Of a stretch of 64,000 bases of DNA, positions 24,738 through 37,311 are shown in pieces. Source of the stretch: VXYK01 sp965214565 (GTDB taxonomy: Bacteria > Actinomycetota > Acidimicrobiia > Acidimicrobiales > Aldehydirespiratoraceae); NCBI GenBank assembly GCA_965214565.1, contig OZ243951.1:1798001-1862000 (forward strand), written 5' to 3'. The notes beneath the pieces are model-generated. The model did no database searches and was not told the DNA's origin. It saw nothing but the letters and a program-made list of their open reading frames with translations. Position numbers and translations under genes: made by a program. Position 1 is the first letter of the stretch; every line of letters begins with the position of its first letter.

Positions 24738-26327
24738 ATGAGTTTCCTTTCGGGATCGGAGCTTCTTGACGAGGCCACGGCCGGTGGTGGCGGCACCGGT
24801 GGATCGTTGCGGGTGCCGTCGGTCGATGAGGCGAAGTTGTCTGATGAGGCGCTGCGTTCACGTCTGGGGGTGTTGGGCCGGGCCGAGTCTCGGTTGGAGG
24901 CTATGAAAGCTCAGGTGCTCGCTGAGGTGGGCCGTCGTCACAGCATGGGCGATGCGCAGAGGTTGGTTCGTGACGAGTTGCGTTCATCGAAGCGTGAGGC
25001 CAAACGCGATGTTGAGACCGCGGCTCGGTTGGCGGAGTTGCCCGCGACGAGTGAGGCGTTGGAGTCTGGTGAGGTTCCTGTGGGTCATGCCCGCCTGATC
25101 GCTCGGGTGTCTGGGGAGAGCCCGATTGATGAGGGGTTGCTGGTCGAGGCAGCAGGCAGCGAGTCTTTCGATGAGTTCGCGCGGACTGTGAAACGTCATC
25201 AACAAGAGATGGCTGCTGATGATGGGCAAGCGTTGTTGGATCGTCAACGCTCTAGGCGCAAGGCCCGCATCTTCGAATCATCAGAGTCGGGCATGTTCGT
25301 GCTGTCCGGTGAGTTTGATCAGATCACCGGAGCGCGTATCGCTACTGCGTTGACTGCCAAGGAACGGCAGCTGTGGCATCGCGAAGATCCGAAGGCGCGG
25401 GCCACGCCTCAGCAGCGGATGGCTGACGCGTTGGCTGAGCTGATCTGTGAACCAGCTGGTGACGGCAAGTCTGCGGGTACGGATTTGTTGGTGATCGCTG
25501 ATTTCGATGTTCTCGAACAACAACTGGACAATCCCCGGTTGGCTGACGGGTCGCCGATACCGATCGTTGAGCTGCATCGTCTGGCGCTCGAAGCGAACTT
25601 GTTGCCGTCGATCTTTGACACCAAAACTCAAGACATGTGGCTGGGACGGCGGCTACGTACCGCTTCTGAGGCTCAACGTGTCGCGTTGATCGCCAGAGAC
25701 CAGCACTGCATCGGTTGTGGAGCCAACCCGCTGTGGTGCCGCGCACATCACATCACCTGGTGGTCAAAGAACGGACCCACCAACCTCGACAACCTCGCAC
25801 TGGTGTGCGACGACTGCCACCACAAGATCCACGACCACGGCTGGCAAGTCCACCGAGACCCCGACACCGGCAAATACCAACTCAAACCCCCAACCAACCC
25901 TTCGGGTGAGCCCCCGACCCGCCCGACGGGTGAGTTCTTGGCTGTGTCGTCGGGTGAGCCCCCGACCCGCCCGACGGGTGAGTTCTTGGCTGTGTCGTCG
26001 GGTGAGCCCCCGACCCGCCCGACGGGTGAGTTCTTGGCTGTGTCGTCGGGTGAGCCTTTGAGAGGGTCATCGGGTGGGTTCTTGGCTGTGTCGTCGGGTG
26101 AGCTTTCGATTAGTCCTTCGGGTCGGGCAGACCGTGCTCGAACTCGTGCAGACTCGGCTCAACCGGTTGCAAGCGACGCAACCCAGTCGACTTTCGAGAA
26201 TGCGGCCGGGCTTGCGCACGGGGAGCAAACTCAGCGGGAGGAACAGACAAGCTCGGATACCGAACAGCAACGTCCCGCCACCCGATCGACCGGTCACGAA
26301 CCGGTTGGCGGTATCGATTCTTCCTAG
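24738..26327 (+). CDS. DUF222 / HNH endonuclease protein (13E12 type) with tandem-repeat tail
   Basis: A 529-residue protein. The N-terminal two thirds is the DUF222 region (SDEALRSRLGVLGRAESRLEA, then ARLIARVSGESP and GMFVLSGEFDQITGARI). The HNH nuclease motif is near residue 325-365: RDQHCIGCGANPLWCRAHH, then NLALVCDDCHHKIHDHGW, with the two CxxC-type zinc pairs and catalytic His. Family members are common in actinobacteria, often multi-copy, with unclear function; they may be selfish homing-type elements. Odd here is a Pro/Thr/Ser-rich tail of 16-residue tandem repeats after residue 388. I chose the ATG at 24738 (MSFLSGSELLD); a TTG at 24708 is also in frame. Confidence 0.88.
   Translation: MSFLSGSELLDEATAGGGGTGGSLRVPSVDEAKLSDEALRSRLGVLGRAESRLEAMKAQVLAEVGRRHSMGDAQRLVRDELRSSKREAKRDVETAARLAELPATSEALESGEVPVGHARLIARVSGESPIDEGLLVEAAGSESFDEFARTVKRHQQEMAADDGQALLDRQRSRRKARIFESSESGMFVLSGEFDQITGARIATALTAKERQLWHREDPKARATPQQRMADALAELICEPAGDGKSAGTDLLVIADFDVLEQQLDNPRLADGSPIPIVELHRLALEANLLPSIFDTKTQDMWLGRRLRTASEAQRVALIARDQHCIGCGANPLWCRAHHITWWSKNGPTNLDNLALVCDDCHHKIHDHGWQVHRDPDTGKYQLKPPTNPSGEPPTRPTGEFLAVSSGEPPTRPTGEFLAVSSGEPPTRPTGEFLAVSSGEPLRGSSGGFLAVSSGELSISPSGRADRARTRADSAQPVASDATQSTFENAAGLAHGEQTQREEQTSSDTEQQRPATRSTGHEPVGGIDSS
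25902..26093. repeat. Four 48-bp tandem repeats inside the HNH gene
   Basis: Three identical 48-bp units at 25902-25949, 25950-25997 and 25998-26045, then a degenerate fourth at 26046-26093 and traces of a fifth. Each encodes SGEPPTRPTGEFLAVS. The unit is a multiple of three, so copy-number changes alter tail length without breaking the frame. Confidence 0.95.
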
Positions 26328-26587
26328 TCATGTCCTCGCCATCGGGCTCGTAAGTTTGGCCGTCGCGGCACCGGTGGGTGGTTCCTGAGGGTCTTCTCGG
26401 GGGCCTTGCTCGGGGTGTTGTGAAAAGGTTCGTGGTCGTGGCACTGGTCGGCGACGGCTCGGGGAGCTTTGGTTGGGTCGGTGTGTCGTGTTAGGTTCCG
26501 GCCACCTCCACAGAACCGAATCACCTGACAATCGCCCCGACGATGGTAGGCACCACCGGCACACGGGGTGCTCTCGGTTCGTTCGGG

Positions 26588-26974
26588 TCAGTTGTCGGCG
26601 TCGATGGCGTGGGTCCGGAGCATCTGCAGGGGGACGACCTCGAGAGCCCGCTCATGGGTTGCTGAGAGTCGCACAGGAGCGGCCGCGCCGGCGAGGGCGG
26701 CCTCGAGCCATCGGGCAGCGCAGACACACCAGCCGTCGCCGGGCGAGAGACCCTCGAAACCCCACTCTGGGCGCGGTGTCGACAAGTCGTTGCCTGCTTC
26801 TTTGGAGAACTCCAGGAATTCGTTGGTGACGATCGAGCAGACGGTGTGCGAGCCAACGTCGGCCTCTGAGGTGTTGCAGCAGCCGTCTCGAAAGAACCCG
26901 GTGACGGGATCAGTTCCGCATTCGACGAGTTCAGTCCCCAATACATTCTTTTGAGCGCGGAAGTCGTGAGCCAT
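26588..26974 (-). CDS. DUF2237 family protein
   Basis: A 128-residue protein matching the DUF2237 pattern almost throughout: NVLGTELVECGTDPVTGFFR, DGCCNTSEADVGSHTVCSIV, TNEFLEFSKEAGNDLSTPRP, then GFEGLSPGDGWCVCAARW and THERALEVV. The family is widespread in bacteria, conserved in Cys residues, and has no established function. Length is normal. The preceding 260 nt (26328-26587), between it and the HNH gene, show no gene. Confidence 0.88.
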   Translation of the reverse strand: MAHDFRAQKNVLGTELVECGTDPVTGFFRDGCCNTSEADVGSHTVCSIVTNEFLEFSKEAGNDLSTPRPEWGFEGLSPGDGWCVCAARWLEAALAGAAAPVRLSATHERALEVVPLQMLRTHAIDADN

Positions 26975-27203
26975 ACCTCATCAAACCACCTGACCCAGAG
27001 GCTGTGCGGTTTAGTCGACAATTTGTTGATCGTGACTGTTGATAGCGAGGCCGGGCCCGAGCAGCCCGCAAGTGTAGTGAACAGGAGTCAACAGCGGCCA
27101 CTATCGACGCGAGGGCTTTGTGCAATGAACGGTGAGGTACATTTCGTTGCGACTCCGCGACTTTGCGATTCCGCGATTCCAGACAGGAAGAAGCAACAAA
27201 CAG

Positions 27204-27692
27204 ATGCATCTGCGCCTAGCCACAGTTGCCGACGCTGAAGATCTTCGACGGATCTACAACCACGAGGTTGAGAACACGACGGCCACATTCGATATCGAGC
27301 CGAGAAGTCTTGAAGCCCAGCGCGAATGGATCGCCGAACGTCAGGGTGCTCTCGGGGTTCTCGTAGCGGAGACCGAAGGACGCGTGGTCGGCTTCGCCAG
27401 CCTCAGCCCCTACCGGAATCGTGCCGGTTATCGCACGACAGTCGAGAACAGCGTGTACGTGAGCGAAGACGCCAGAGGACTCGGTGTGGGCCGGGCACTG
27501 ATGAACGAACTCATTGCCATGGCCGCAAAAAGGGGCTTCCACAGCATCATCGCCCACATCGTCGACGGTCACGAGGCGAGCATGGCGCTTCATCGAGCCT
27601 GTGGGTTCGAGCTTGTGGGCACAGAACGAGAGGTGGGCCGCAAGTTCGGCTCCTGGCTCGATGCCGTCATCATGCAACGCATGCTCCCCTAG
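27204..27692 (+). CDS. GNAT N-acetyltransferase, phosphinothricin-acetyltransferase-like
   Basis: A 162-residue GNAT protein. Near the start, LRRIYNHEVENTTATFDIEP is the signature of the phosphinothricin/methionine-sulfone acetyltransferase branch. VVGFASLSPYRNRAGYRTTVENSVYV and the acetyl-CoA loop EDARGLGVGRALM follow, then ALHRACGFELVGTEREVGRKFGSW. The ATG at 27204 (MHLRLATVAD) starts at the expected position; an upstream in-frame ATG at 27132 adds 24 atypical residues. AGGAAG lies upstream. Likely acetylates a methionine derivative or related amine. Confidence 0.87.
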   Translation: MHLRLATVADAEDLRRIYNHEVENTTATFDIEPRSLEAQREWIAERQGALGVLVAETEGRVVGFASLSPYRNRAGYRTTVENSVYVSEDARGLGVGRALMNELIAMAAKRGFHSIIAHIVDGHEASMALHRACGFELVGTEREVGRKFGSWLDAVIMQRMLP

Positions 27693-27794
27693 AGATACGT
27701 CGGCAAATTGCGTGGGGCTGACGGCGACCCGTTACCGCAGGTCAGAGGGTGGCGAACCGCCCGGGACAATACTGCGGCACAACACTGGGAGACT

Positions 27795-27868
27795 GGCTGT
27801 CGGTACCGCAGAACCGGCCTACAGAACCGACGGCTGTCGGTACCGCAGAACCGGCCTACAGAACTGAC
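27795..27868. repeat. 37-bp tandem direct repeat, two copies
   Basis: Units 27795-27831 and 27832-27868, each GGCTGTCGGTACCGCAGAAC then CGGCCTACAGAAC-CGAC, differ at a single base. The unit also contains the near palindrome CGGTACCG. It lies in the 214-nt stretch between the acetyltransferase and tRNA-Tyr, with no coding potential evident. Confidence 0.9.
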
Positions 27869-27870
27869 AA

Positions 27871-27894
27871 GGCCCGGCACCGTAGTGCCAGGCC
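27871..27894 (-). terminator. Terminator-like hairpin downstream of tRNA-Tyr
   Basis: Arms GGCCCGGCAC and GTGCCAGGCC form a 10-bp stem with one mismatch and a CGTA loop. On the minus strand it begins 13 nt past the tRNA-Tyr 3' end and is followed by a moderately T-rich stretch (TTGTCAGTTCTGT). Placement suggests transcription termination or 3' processing of the tRNA. Confidence 0.6.
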
Positions 27895-27906
27895 CCGTCT
27901 CCGCAG

Positions 27907-27989
27907 TGGGCCGAGAAGGATTTGAACCTTCGTAGGCATAAGCCGACGGGTTTACAGCCCGTTCCCTTTGGCCGCTCGGGCACCGACCC
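27907..27989 (-). tRNA. tRNA-Tyr (GTA anticodon)
   Basis: Minus-strand class II tRNA of 83 nt with a long variable arm. The acceptor arms GGGTCGG and TCGGCCC pair with G-U pairs at two positions. The anticodon loop CTGTAAA gives GTA. The T-arm contains AGGTTCAAATCCT and the discriminator is A. The variable arm (TCGGCTTATGCCTACGA) fits Tyr. Confidence 0.95.
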
Positions 27990-28084
27990 GCGGAACAGAA
28001 AATACTACCGGAACGCGACCGCGACCGGTACAGAATTGCAGGCTCGACCAATCGAGAACGGCCACTGCTTGATACGGTTTCGCC

Positions 28085-28573
28085 ATGCCGACTTTCGACG
28101 TGGTTTCAGAACTCGACGGTCAAGAAGTACGCAATGCCGTCGATCAAGCCTCCCGTGAGGTGTCTCAACGATACGACTTCAAGAACACCGGCTCCTCGGT
28201 GCAATTGGGCGACAACGTCATTGAAATGGCGTCGTCGTCGGAGGACCGGCTAGCAGCACTGCGCCAAGTCCTCGAAGAGAAACTGGTCAGACGCAAGGTG
28301 AGCCTCAGAGCGCTCGACTTCGGCAACGTGGAAGCAGCCTCTGGAGGGACCGTGCGTCAGGCTGCTCGCCTGCAAGCCGGGATCTCGCAGGACAAGGCCA
28401 AAGAGATCAACAAGTTCATCAAGGGTCTCGGCCTCAAGGGCATCCAGTCATCGGCGCGGGGAGACGAACTGCGCGTGCAGGGCAAAAAACGCGACGACCT
28501 GCAGAAGGTAATCGCCGCACTCAAAGAAGCCGACCTGAAGATCCCCCTCCAATTCATCAACTTCCGAGACTGA
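28085..28573 (+). CDS. yajQ: YajQ family nucleotide/cyclic-di-GMP-binding protein
   Basis: A 162-residue YajQ protein, matching over the full length: MPTFDVVSELDGQEVRNAVD, YDFKNTGSSVQL, and the C-terminal LQKVIAALKEADLKIPLQF. The family has two ferredoxin-like folds and binds nucleotides; some members bind cyclic di-GMP and act with a transcription regulator. It is convergent with htpX with one base between stop codons, so the two transcripts must overlap. It is divergent from tRNA-Tyr upstream. Confidence 0.95.
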   Translation: MPTFDVVSELDGQEVRNAVDQASREVSQRYDFKNTGSSVQLGDNVIEMASSSEDRLAALRQVLEEKLVRRKVSLRALDFGNVEAASGGTVRQAARLQAGISQDKAKEINKFIKGLGLKGIQSSARGDELRVQGKKRDDLQKVIAALKEADLKIPLQFINFRD

Positions 28574-28574
28574 C

Positions 28575-29417
28575 TCACATTGAGCGCAGGCGGGCGATCC
28601 TCTCTGCTGTCGGAGGATGGGTGCTGAACAGCTTGCTGCCACCGCCGCGGCCGCGGGCCTGGGCACTCAGTGGGTTGATGATGTAGCTGCTGGCCTGGCT
28701 CGGGTTGACGTTCACGGGGATGGCGTTTGCGCCGCGTTCCAGCTTCTCGAGAGCACTGGCCAGGGGTTCACCGCTGCCGATCAGTTTCGCCGCTGACGCG
28801 TCGGCCTGGAACTCGCGACTGCGGCTGATGGCAGCTTGAATGATCATCGCAGCGATCGGCGCCAGAAGGGCGAAGGCGAGTTCCCCTATCGGGTTCCGAT
28901 CTCGGCCGCCGCCTCGGAACATCGCCCCCCACATGACAATGTTGGCTGCGAAGGTGATCGCCATGCCGATCGCAGCGGCCACAGACCCGATCAGGATGTC
29001 CCGGTTGCGGATATGAGCCAACTCATGGGCCAGCACACCTCTAACCTCCTGCCAACTCATGCGCTCCAACAGGCCGGCGGTGACGGCCACCGCAGCATTG
29101 TTGGGGTTGCGTCCGGTAGCGAAAGCGTTCGGTTGCGGGTTGGGAGAAATGTAGAGCTTTGGCATCGGCATGTTGGCTCGCATCGTGAGATCTTCCATGA
29201 TCTCGTAGTACTGCGGCGCCTGTTCGCGGGTCACGGCTTGGGCACGAGCGGATTTGATCGCCAGCGTGTCGCTGAACCAGTAGGAACCCCCGACCATCAC
29301 CAAGGCGATCACCAGGCCGATCACCAGGCCTGTTGAACTGCCGATGGCGCCACCCGCCACGATGATCAGGCCGCCGAGCAGGGCAAGCAGAACAAAGGTC
29401 TTTGCTGTGTTGATCAT
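28575..29417 (-). CDS. htpX: Membrane zinc metalloprotease HtpX
   Basis: A 280-residue M48 protease for quality control of membrane proteins. Two N-terminal membrane helices (residues 8-24 and 29-46) are followed by the zinc site HELAHIRNRD at 131-140, two more membrane segments (GSVAAAIGMAITFAANIVM and FALLAPIAAMIIQAAI), and SREFQADASAAKL with the third zinc ligand. The end FSTHPPTAERIARLRSM is typical. GGAGGTGA stands 8 nt before the ATG at 29417 (MINTAKTFVLL), so the longer frame from 29450 is not needed. The 230 nt upstream toward acs show no gene. Confidence 0.95.
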   Translation of the reverse strand: MINTAKTFVLLALLGGLIIVAGGAIGSSTGLVIGLVIALVMVGGSYWFSDTLAIKSARAQAVTREQAPQYYEIMEDLTMRANMPMPKLYISPNPQPNAFATGRNPNNAAVAVTAGLLERMSWQEVRGVLAHELAHIRNRDILIGSVAAAIGMAITFAANIVMWGAMFRGGGRDRNPIGELAFALLAPIAAMIIQAAISRSREFQADASAAKLIGSGEPLASALEKLERGANAIPVNVNPSQASSYIINPLSAQARGRGGGSKLFSTHPPTAERIARLRSM

Positions 29418-29648
29418 GGGGTTGGTCACCTCCGGTATTATTTGGCTCAATACTTCGGTAATTCAGAGCCTTCCGCCAGATTGTTGCTGTCAACACTAGG
29501 GCCTGTTATGTGCTTGCGGCTACGCAGCCTGAGCGATTCTGTAGATTCCGCGCAGCCCGTCTCGTTGGACCCCTGCTCTGCTGGCCCCTGATCTGTTGGC
29601 CTGTGCCGTTGGCCTTCGTCCCGTTGATTCCGCCGTCCCCTCCGAGAG

Positions 29649-31676
<2,028 letters not shown>

Positions 31677-31742
31677 TGTCCATCCCTTCGCGTTCACGCC
31701 CCTGCGCGTTGACACGGTGCCTGTCGTAGCGAAAACCATACC

Positions 31743-31784
31743 CATCTCAGTGACGGTGGGGTCCATCTCAGTGACGGTGGGGTC
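31743..31784. repeat. 21-bp tandem repeat in the acs leader
   Basis: CATCTCAGTGACGGTGGGGTC occurs twice in exact tandem (31743-31763 and 31764-31784), and a third copy begins at 31785 before diverging. On the minus strand each unit can encode MDPTVTE in frame with acs, 23 codons upstream of the chosen start. Confidence 0.9.
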
Positions 31785-31914
31785 CATCTCACCGAATCTG
31801 GAGCCGCCCTCGTAGCAGGTTCTCGTGGTCCATCCCTCTTTGCCTGTCCAGAGGTCGGCGTCGCGGTGGGTGCTTCAGGTGGCTATCGGCGGTCGGGTAG
31901 GGAAAGCTGGTTGA

Positions 31915-32700
31915 ATGTCGGATCAATTGCCCGCTGCTACCTACCATCGAGACGGCCATGTCGCCACGATCACCTACAACCGGCCTGAGGCGCTCAACGC
32001 AGTCAATGGGGCGATGCGCCAAGCCCTCGACGCCGCTTGGACCGAGTTCCGTGAGGACGAACAGGCCTGGGTTGCGATAGTCACCGGAGTCGGCAGGGCA
32101 TTCTGTGCGGGCGCGGACCTGCGAGACGGGGCGGGAGCCACCGGCTCCTGGCCGGGTTCGTTCTGGGAGTGGCCCACGATCACCACCTTCGAGAGCGGCA
32201 TGGAGATCTGGAAGCCCACGATCGCCGCGGTCAACGGACCGTGCATCGGCTACGGGCTCACCGCGGTCCTGGCCTGCGATTTCGTGCTCGCCAGCGATAG
32301 GGCGAGTTTCGCCTATCCGGAGGTGAAGTTGGGTCAAGCGACGATTGTCGGGGCACTGAGGCTGCCTGACCATGTGGCGACTGTGGATGCGTTGGAACTG
32401 CTGTTGACCGGCGACCCGATCGATGCTGAGCATGCCAGGGAGATCGGCCTCGCCTGGCGGGTCCATCGTCATGAAGATCTGCTCGATGCGGCAGGGGACC
32501 TCGCTGAACGGCTGTGTCAGGGAGCGCCGCTGGCGGTGAGGGCCACCAACGAGATGGTCAGGCGCGGTCGCAGGCTCGGGTGGACCGAGGCGGTGCGGAT
32601 GGGAGAGACGATGCGTCGAGTCGTCGGGCAGTCCCAGGACGCGGCCGAAGGCTCGCGGGCTTGGGCCGAGAAGCGCGATCCCCAGTGGAAGGCCCGATGA
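31915..32700 (+). CDS. Enoyl-CoA hydratase/isomerase family protein
   Basis: A 261-residue crotonase-fold protein. The N-terminal pattern VATITYNRPEALNAVNGAM, the oxyanion-hole segment GVGRAFCAGADLRDG, and AAVNGPCIGYGLTAVLACDF with FAYPEVKLG follow the family order. In ECH the first catalytic Glu falls in GxGxGLE...; here the site reads GPCIGYGLTAVLA, so the classical hydratase Glu is not obvious and another crotonase reaction is possible. It sits divergently from acs, consistent with fatty-acid or acyl-CoA breakdown. No good ribosome site is visible before the ATG. Confidence 0.87.
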   Translation: MSDQLPAATYHRDGHVATITYNRPEALNAVNGAMRQALDAAWTEFREDEQAWVAIVTGVGRAFCAGADLRDGAGATGSWPGSFWEWPTITTFESGMEIWKPTIAAVNGPCIGYGLTAVLACDFVLASDRASFAYPEVKLGQATIVGALRLPDHVATVDALELLLTGDPIDAEHAREIGLAWRVHRHEDLLDAAGDLAERLCQGAPLAVRATNEMVRRGRRLGWTEAVRMGETMRRVVGQSQDAAEGSRAWAEKRDPQWKAR

Positions 32701-32839
32701 GCCCCGACGGTGATTGCTCCTTGACAGTGTTGGTCGGTGACGGCACTGACTGGCAGATCGGCGTGACAGGCACCTTCACATGACCGGCGAACTCCGAGGG
32801 TGTTGATCTCCGATAGGGGCCGCAGGCGGATCGGCGGGC

Positions 32840-33991
32840 ATGATTGGCCCGATGGACATCCAAGGACACTGTGACCCCGCGTTCTCGGCGGTATCTGAAG
32901 CCTTTGAACGGAACTTCGCCGAGGGTCTCGAGCTGGGCGCTGCCGCGGCGGTGACCGTCGGCGGTGAGGCGGTCGTCGATCTCTGGGCCGGAGACTCGGA
33001 CTCTGCGGGCAGCCCATGGCAGCGCGACACGATCGTCAACGTCTACTCGACGACCAAGACCATGGCGGCTGTGTGCATGCTCATTCTGGCCGACCGCAAG
33101 GAGTTGGACTTCGACGCGCCGGTGGCGCGGTACTGGCCCGAGTTCGCTCAGCACGGCAAGGAGAGCGTGCTGGTGCGTCACGTGATGTCCCACACGGCCG
33201 GTTTGCCGGGTTTCGTCCCGCCGGTAGCGCCCCCGATGCTGTACGACCTCGACCGCGTGGCTGCCCAGCTTGCTTCCCAGGAACTGTGGTGGGAGCCGGG
33301 CACCAAGTCCGGCTATCACGCCATCACTCAGGGGAACCTTGAAGGCGAGATCCTCTACCGCATAACGGGGGAGCGTATGGCCGACTGGTTCGCCTCCGAG
33401 GTGGCAGGCCCGCTCGGCGCCGATTTCTGGATGAGCCTGCCCGCTTCTGAGGACGGACGGGTTGCCGAGTTGCAGCTTCCGCCCCCTCCTACGGGCATAG
33501 AGGTGAACGGTGTACCGGTGGCCTTGGATTCGATAGCAATGCGCACCTTGATGAGCTGTCCGCTGAACGCGACTGAGCCGCGCACCCGGGAGTGGCGCGC
33601 TGCGGAGATTCCTGCGGCGGGAGGCTTCGGCAATGCCCGTTCGATTGCCGCGGTCCATTCGATGCTCGCCAACGGTGGTGAGGTGAACGGTGTGCGGCTG
33701 TTGTCTGAGGCGGGGGCTCGTCGGGCTCTCGAACCCCAGCGCGACGATGTCGATCAGGTGTTGATGCTGCGCCTGCGCCATGGTCTGGGTTTTGCCCTGG
33801 AGATGGAGGGCTGGGTGCAGAGTCCGAGTCCCAACCACATGTTCTGGGGTGGCTGGGGCGGTTCGTTGGCCACGGTCGACTTCGACGCCGCCATGACCGT
33901 GTCTTATGTGATGAACCGTATGGACGCGGAGCTGACAGGTGACCCTCGCGGTGGCCGCCTCGTCGATGCCGCCTACACCAGTCTCAGCTAG
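32840..33991 (+). CDS. Serine hydrolase, class C beta-lactamase/EstB-like esterase
   Basis: A 383-residue protein of the beta-lactamase/penicillin-binding serine hydrolase group. The nucleophile motif SxxK is in NVYSTTKTMAAV near residue 71. The second motif region (YxN-type) is GYHAITQGNLEG near 156, where Tyr is kept, and the end has WGGWGGS in place of KTG, as in EstB-type esterases. There is no signal peptide, which argues for a cytoplasmic esterase rather than a beta-lactamase. An ATG at 32852 (MDIQGH) is an equally possible start. Substrate unknown; neighbours suggest lipid or ester metabolism. Confidence 0.85.
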   Translation: MIGPMDIQGHCDPAFSAVSEAFERNFAEGLELGAAAAVTVGGEAVVDLWAGDSDSAGSPWQRDTIVNVYSTTKTMAAVCMLILADRKELDFDAPVARYWPEFAQHGKESVLVRHVMSHTAGLPGFVPPVAPPMLYDLDRVAAQLASQELWWEPGTKSGYHAITQGNLEGEILYRITGERMADWFASEVAGPLGADFWMSLPASEDGRVAELQLPPPPTGIEVNGVPVALDSIAMRTLMSCPLNATEPRTREWRAAEIPAAGGFGNARSIAAVHSMLANGGEVNGVRLLSEAGARRALEPQRDDVDQVLMLRLRHGLGFALEMEGWVQSPSPNHMFWGGWGGSLATVDFDAAMTVSYVMNRMDAELTGDPRGGRLVDAAYTSLS

Positions 33992-33999
33992 TGCCAGTC

Positions 34000-34608
34000 T
34001 CAGCTGGCGGCAGATCGCTGAGTTCCGCTGGCGTCTGATCTCACGGAGGCTGTGACCTTGCGGACCAGGGGCTCGAAGTGAGCTAGCGGGAGGGTGTCGT
34101 AGTCTGGGTCGAAGGCCTGTTGGTCCCACTCGTCGGTGAACTCCTCGCACAGAGCGAACCAGGGCTCGTCTCGAAACTGCTCTCGCAGGTCCCGGGGAGC
34201 CCCGAAGTGGTGGTAGTAGTGCCGACCCTGAAAGTCCTGGTGGTTGAGGATCGTCTGGTAGACGTCGTCGCGCACGTAGGGCTTGATGATCTCTGCTGAG
34301 ATGGCCCCGTGGTTCGGGACCGATACCGCCTTTCCGACGTCGTGGCAGAGACTGGCGAATACCATCTCCTCGTCGGCTCCGGCCCGCTCGGCCATCGTGG
34401 CGGTCTGGAGGCTGTGGGTGAGTTGGTCGGTGAGGAATCCGTCACGGATGTCGGCCAGCGACTCGAGCAGCATCAGTATCCGGTCTGCCACCCGAGGTTG
34501 GCTCATCGCCGTGCATCGACCGATGTGTGCCCACTGTTCGGCGCTGGACTCGTCCATTCTGCGGAAGCTGTCGTCGGCTGTAGTGGTTGCGGACGCGGTC
34601 ACAGTCAT
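34000..34608 (-). CDS. HD-domain protein, PhnZ/MIOX-like diiron type
   Basis: A 202-residue HD-domain protein. Probable metal ligands in order are His in TDQLTHSLQTAT, His-Asp in LCHDVGKA, His in VPNHGAISAEI, His in ILNHQDFQG, and a late Asp in EEFTDEWDQQAF. The spacing of HSLQTATMAERAGADEEMV and a trailing YYHHFG resembles the mixed-valence diiron oxygenases related to PhnZ and myo-inositol oxygenase rather than phosphohydrolases. It is convergent with the hydrolase at 32840 and divergent from clpB. Phosphonate-type oxidation is possible, but no phosphonate gene lies nearby. Confidence 0.78.
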   Translation of the reverse strand: MTVTASATTTADDSFRRMDESSAEQWAHIGRCTAMSQPRVADRILMLLESLADIRDGFLTDQLTHSLQTATMAERAGADEEMVFASLCHDVGKAVSVPNHGAISAEIIKPYVRDDVYQTILNHQDFQGRHYYHHFGAPRDLREQFRDEPWFALCEEFTDEWDQQAFDPDYDTLPLAHFEPLVRKVTASVRSDASGTQRSAAS

Positions 34609-34650
34609 GCCCCGATACTAACCGACCTACTTTGAATCACAAAGGACAAA

Positions 34651-34671
34651 GTTAAGTGTAGGAGACTCAAG
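34651..34671. promoter_or_regulatory. HAIR box (HspR operator) upstream of clpB
   Basis: GTTAAGT-N7-ACTCAAG, against the HspR consensus CTTGAGT-N7-ACTCAAG: the right arm matches fully, the left arm 5 of 7, and the spacer is exact. A TATACT hexamer at 34682-34687 could be the -10. The site lies 64 nt before the clpB ATG, where HspR represses clpB and dnaK operons in actinobacteria. No hspR gene is in this window. Confidence 0.75.
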
Positions 34672-34735
34672 TTTTCTGCGCTATACTGTAGCTACTAGAT
34701 CCCTACTGTCTCAGAGAAGGCTAACCGATATCAAT

Positions 34736-37225
<2,490 letters not shown>

Positions 37226-37311
37226 AGAGTCCGTGCAAATAAGTCCGTACGGATCGCCGTGAGTTCAAGCTAATCTTTCTCGGTAACGCAAATCCATCAA
37301 GGGAGAGCGCC

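Noticed and set aside
25902..26093. CRISPR-like array
   Set aside because: The 48-bp units are directly adjacent without spacers, and lie inside a coding frame.
32558..34150. Long minus-strand open frame over the hydratase and hydrolase genes
   Set aside because: It spans two real plus-strand genes, is rich in Arg/His/Pro as shadows are, and shows no motif.
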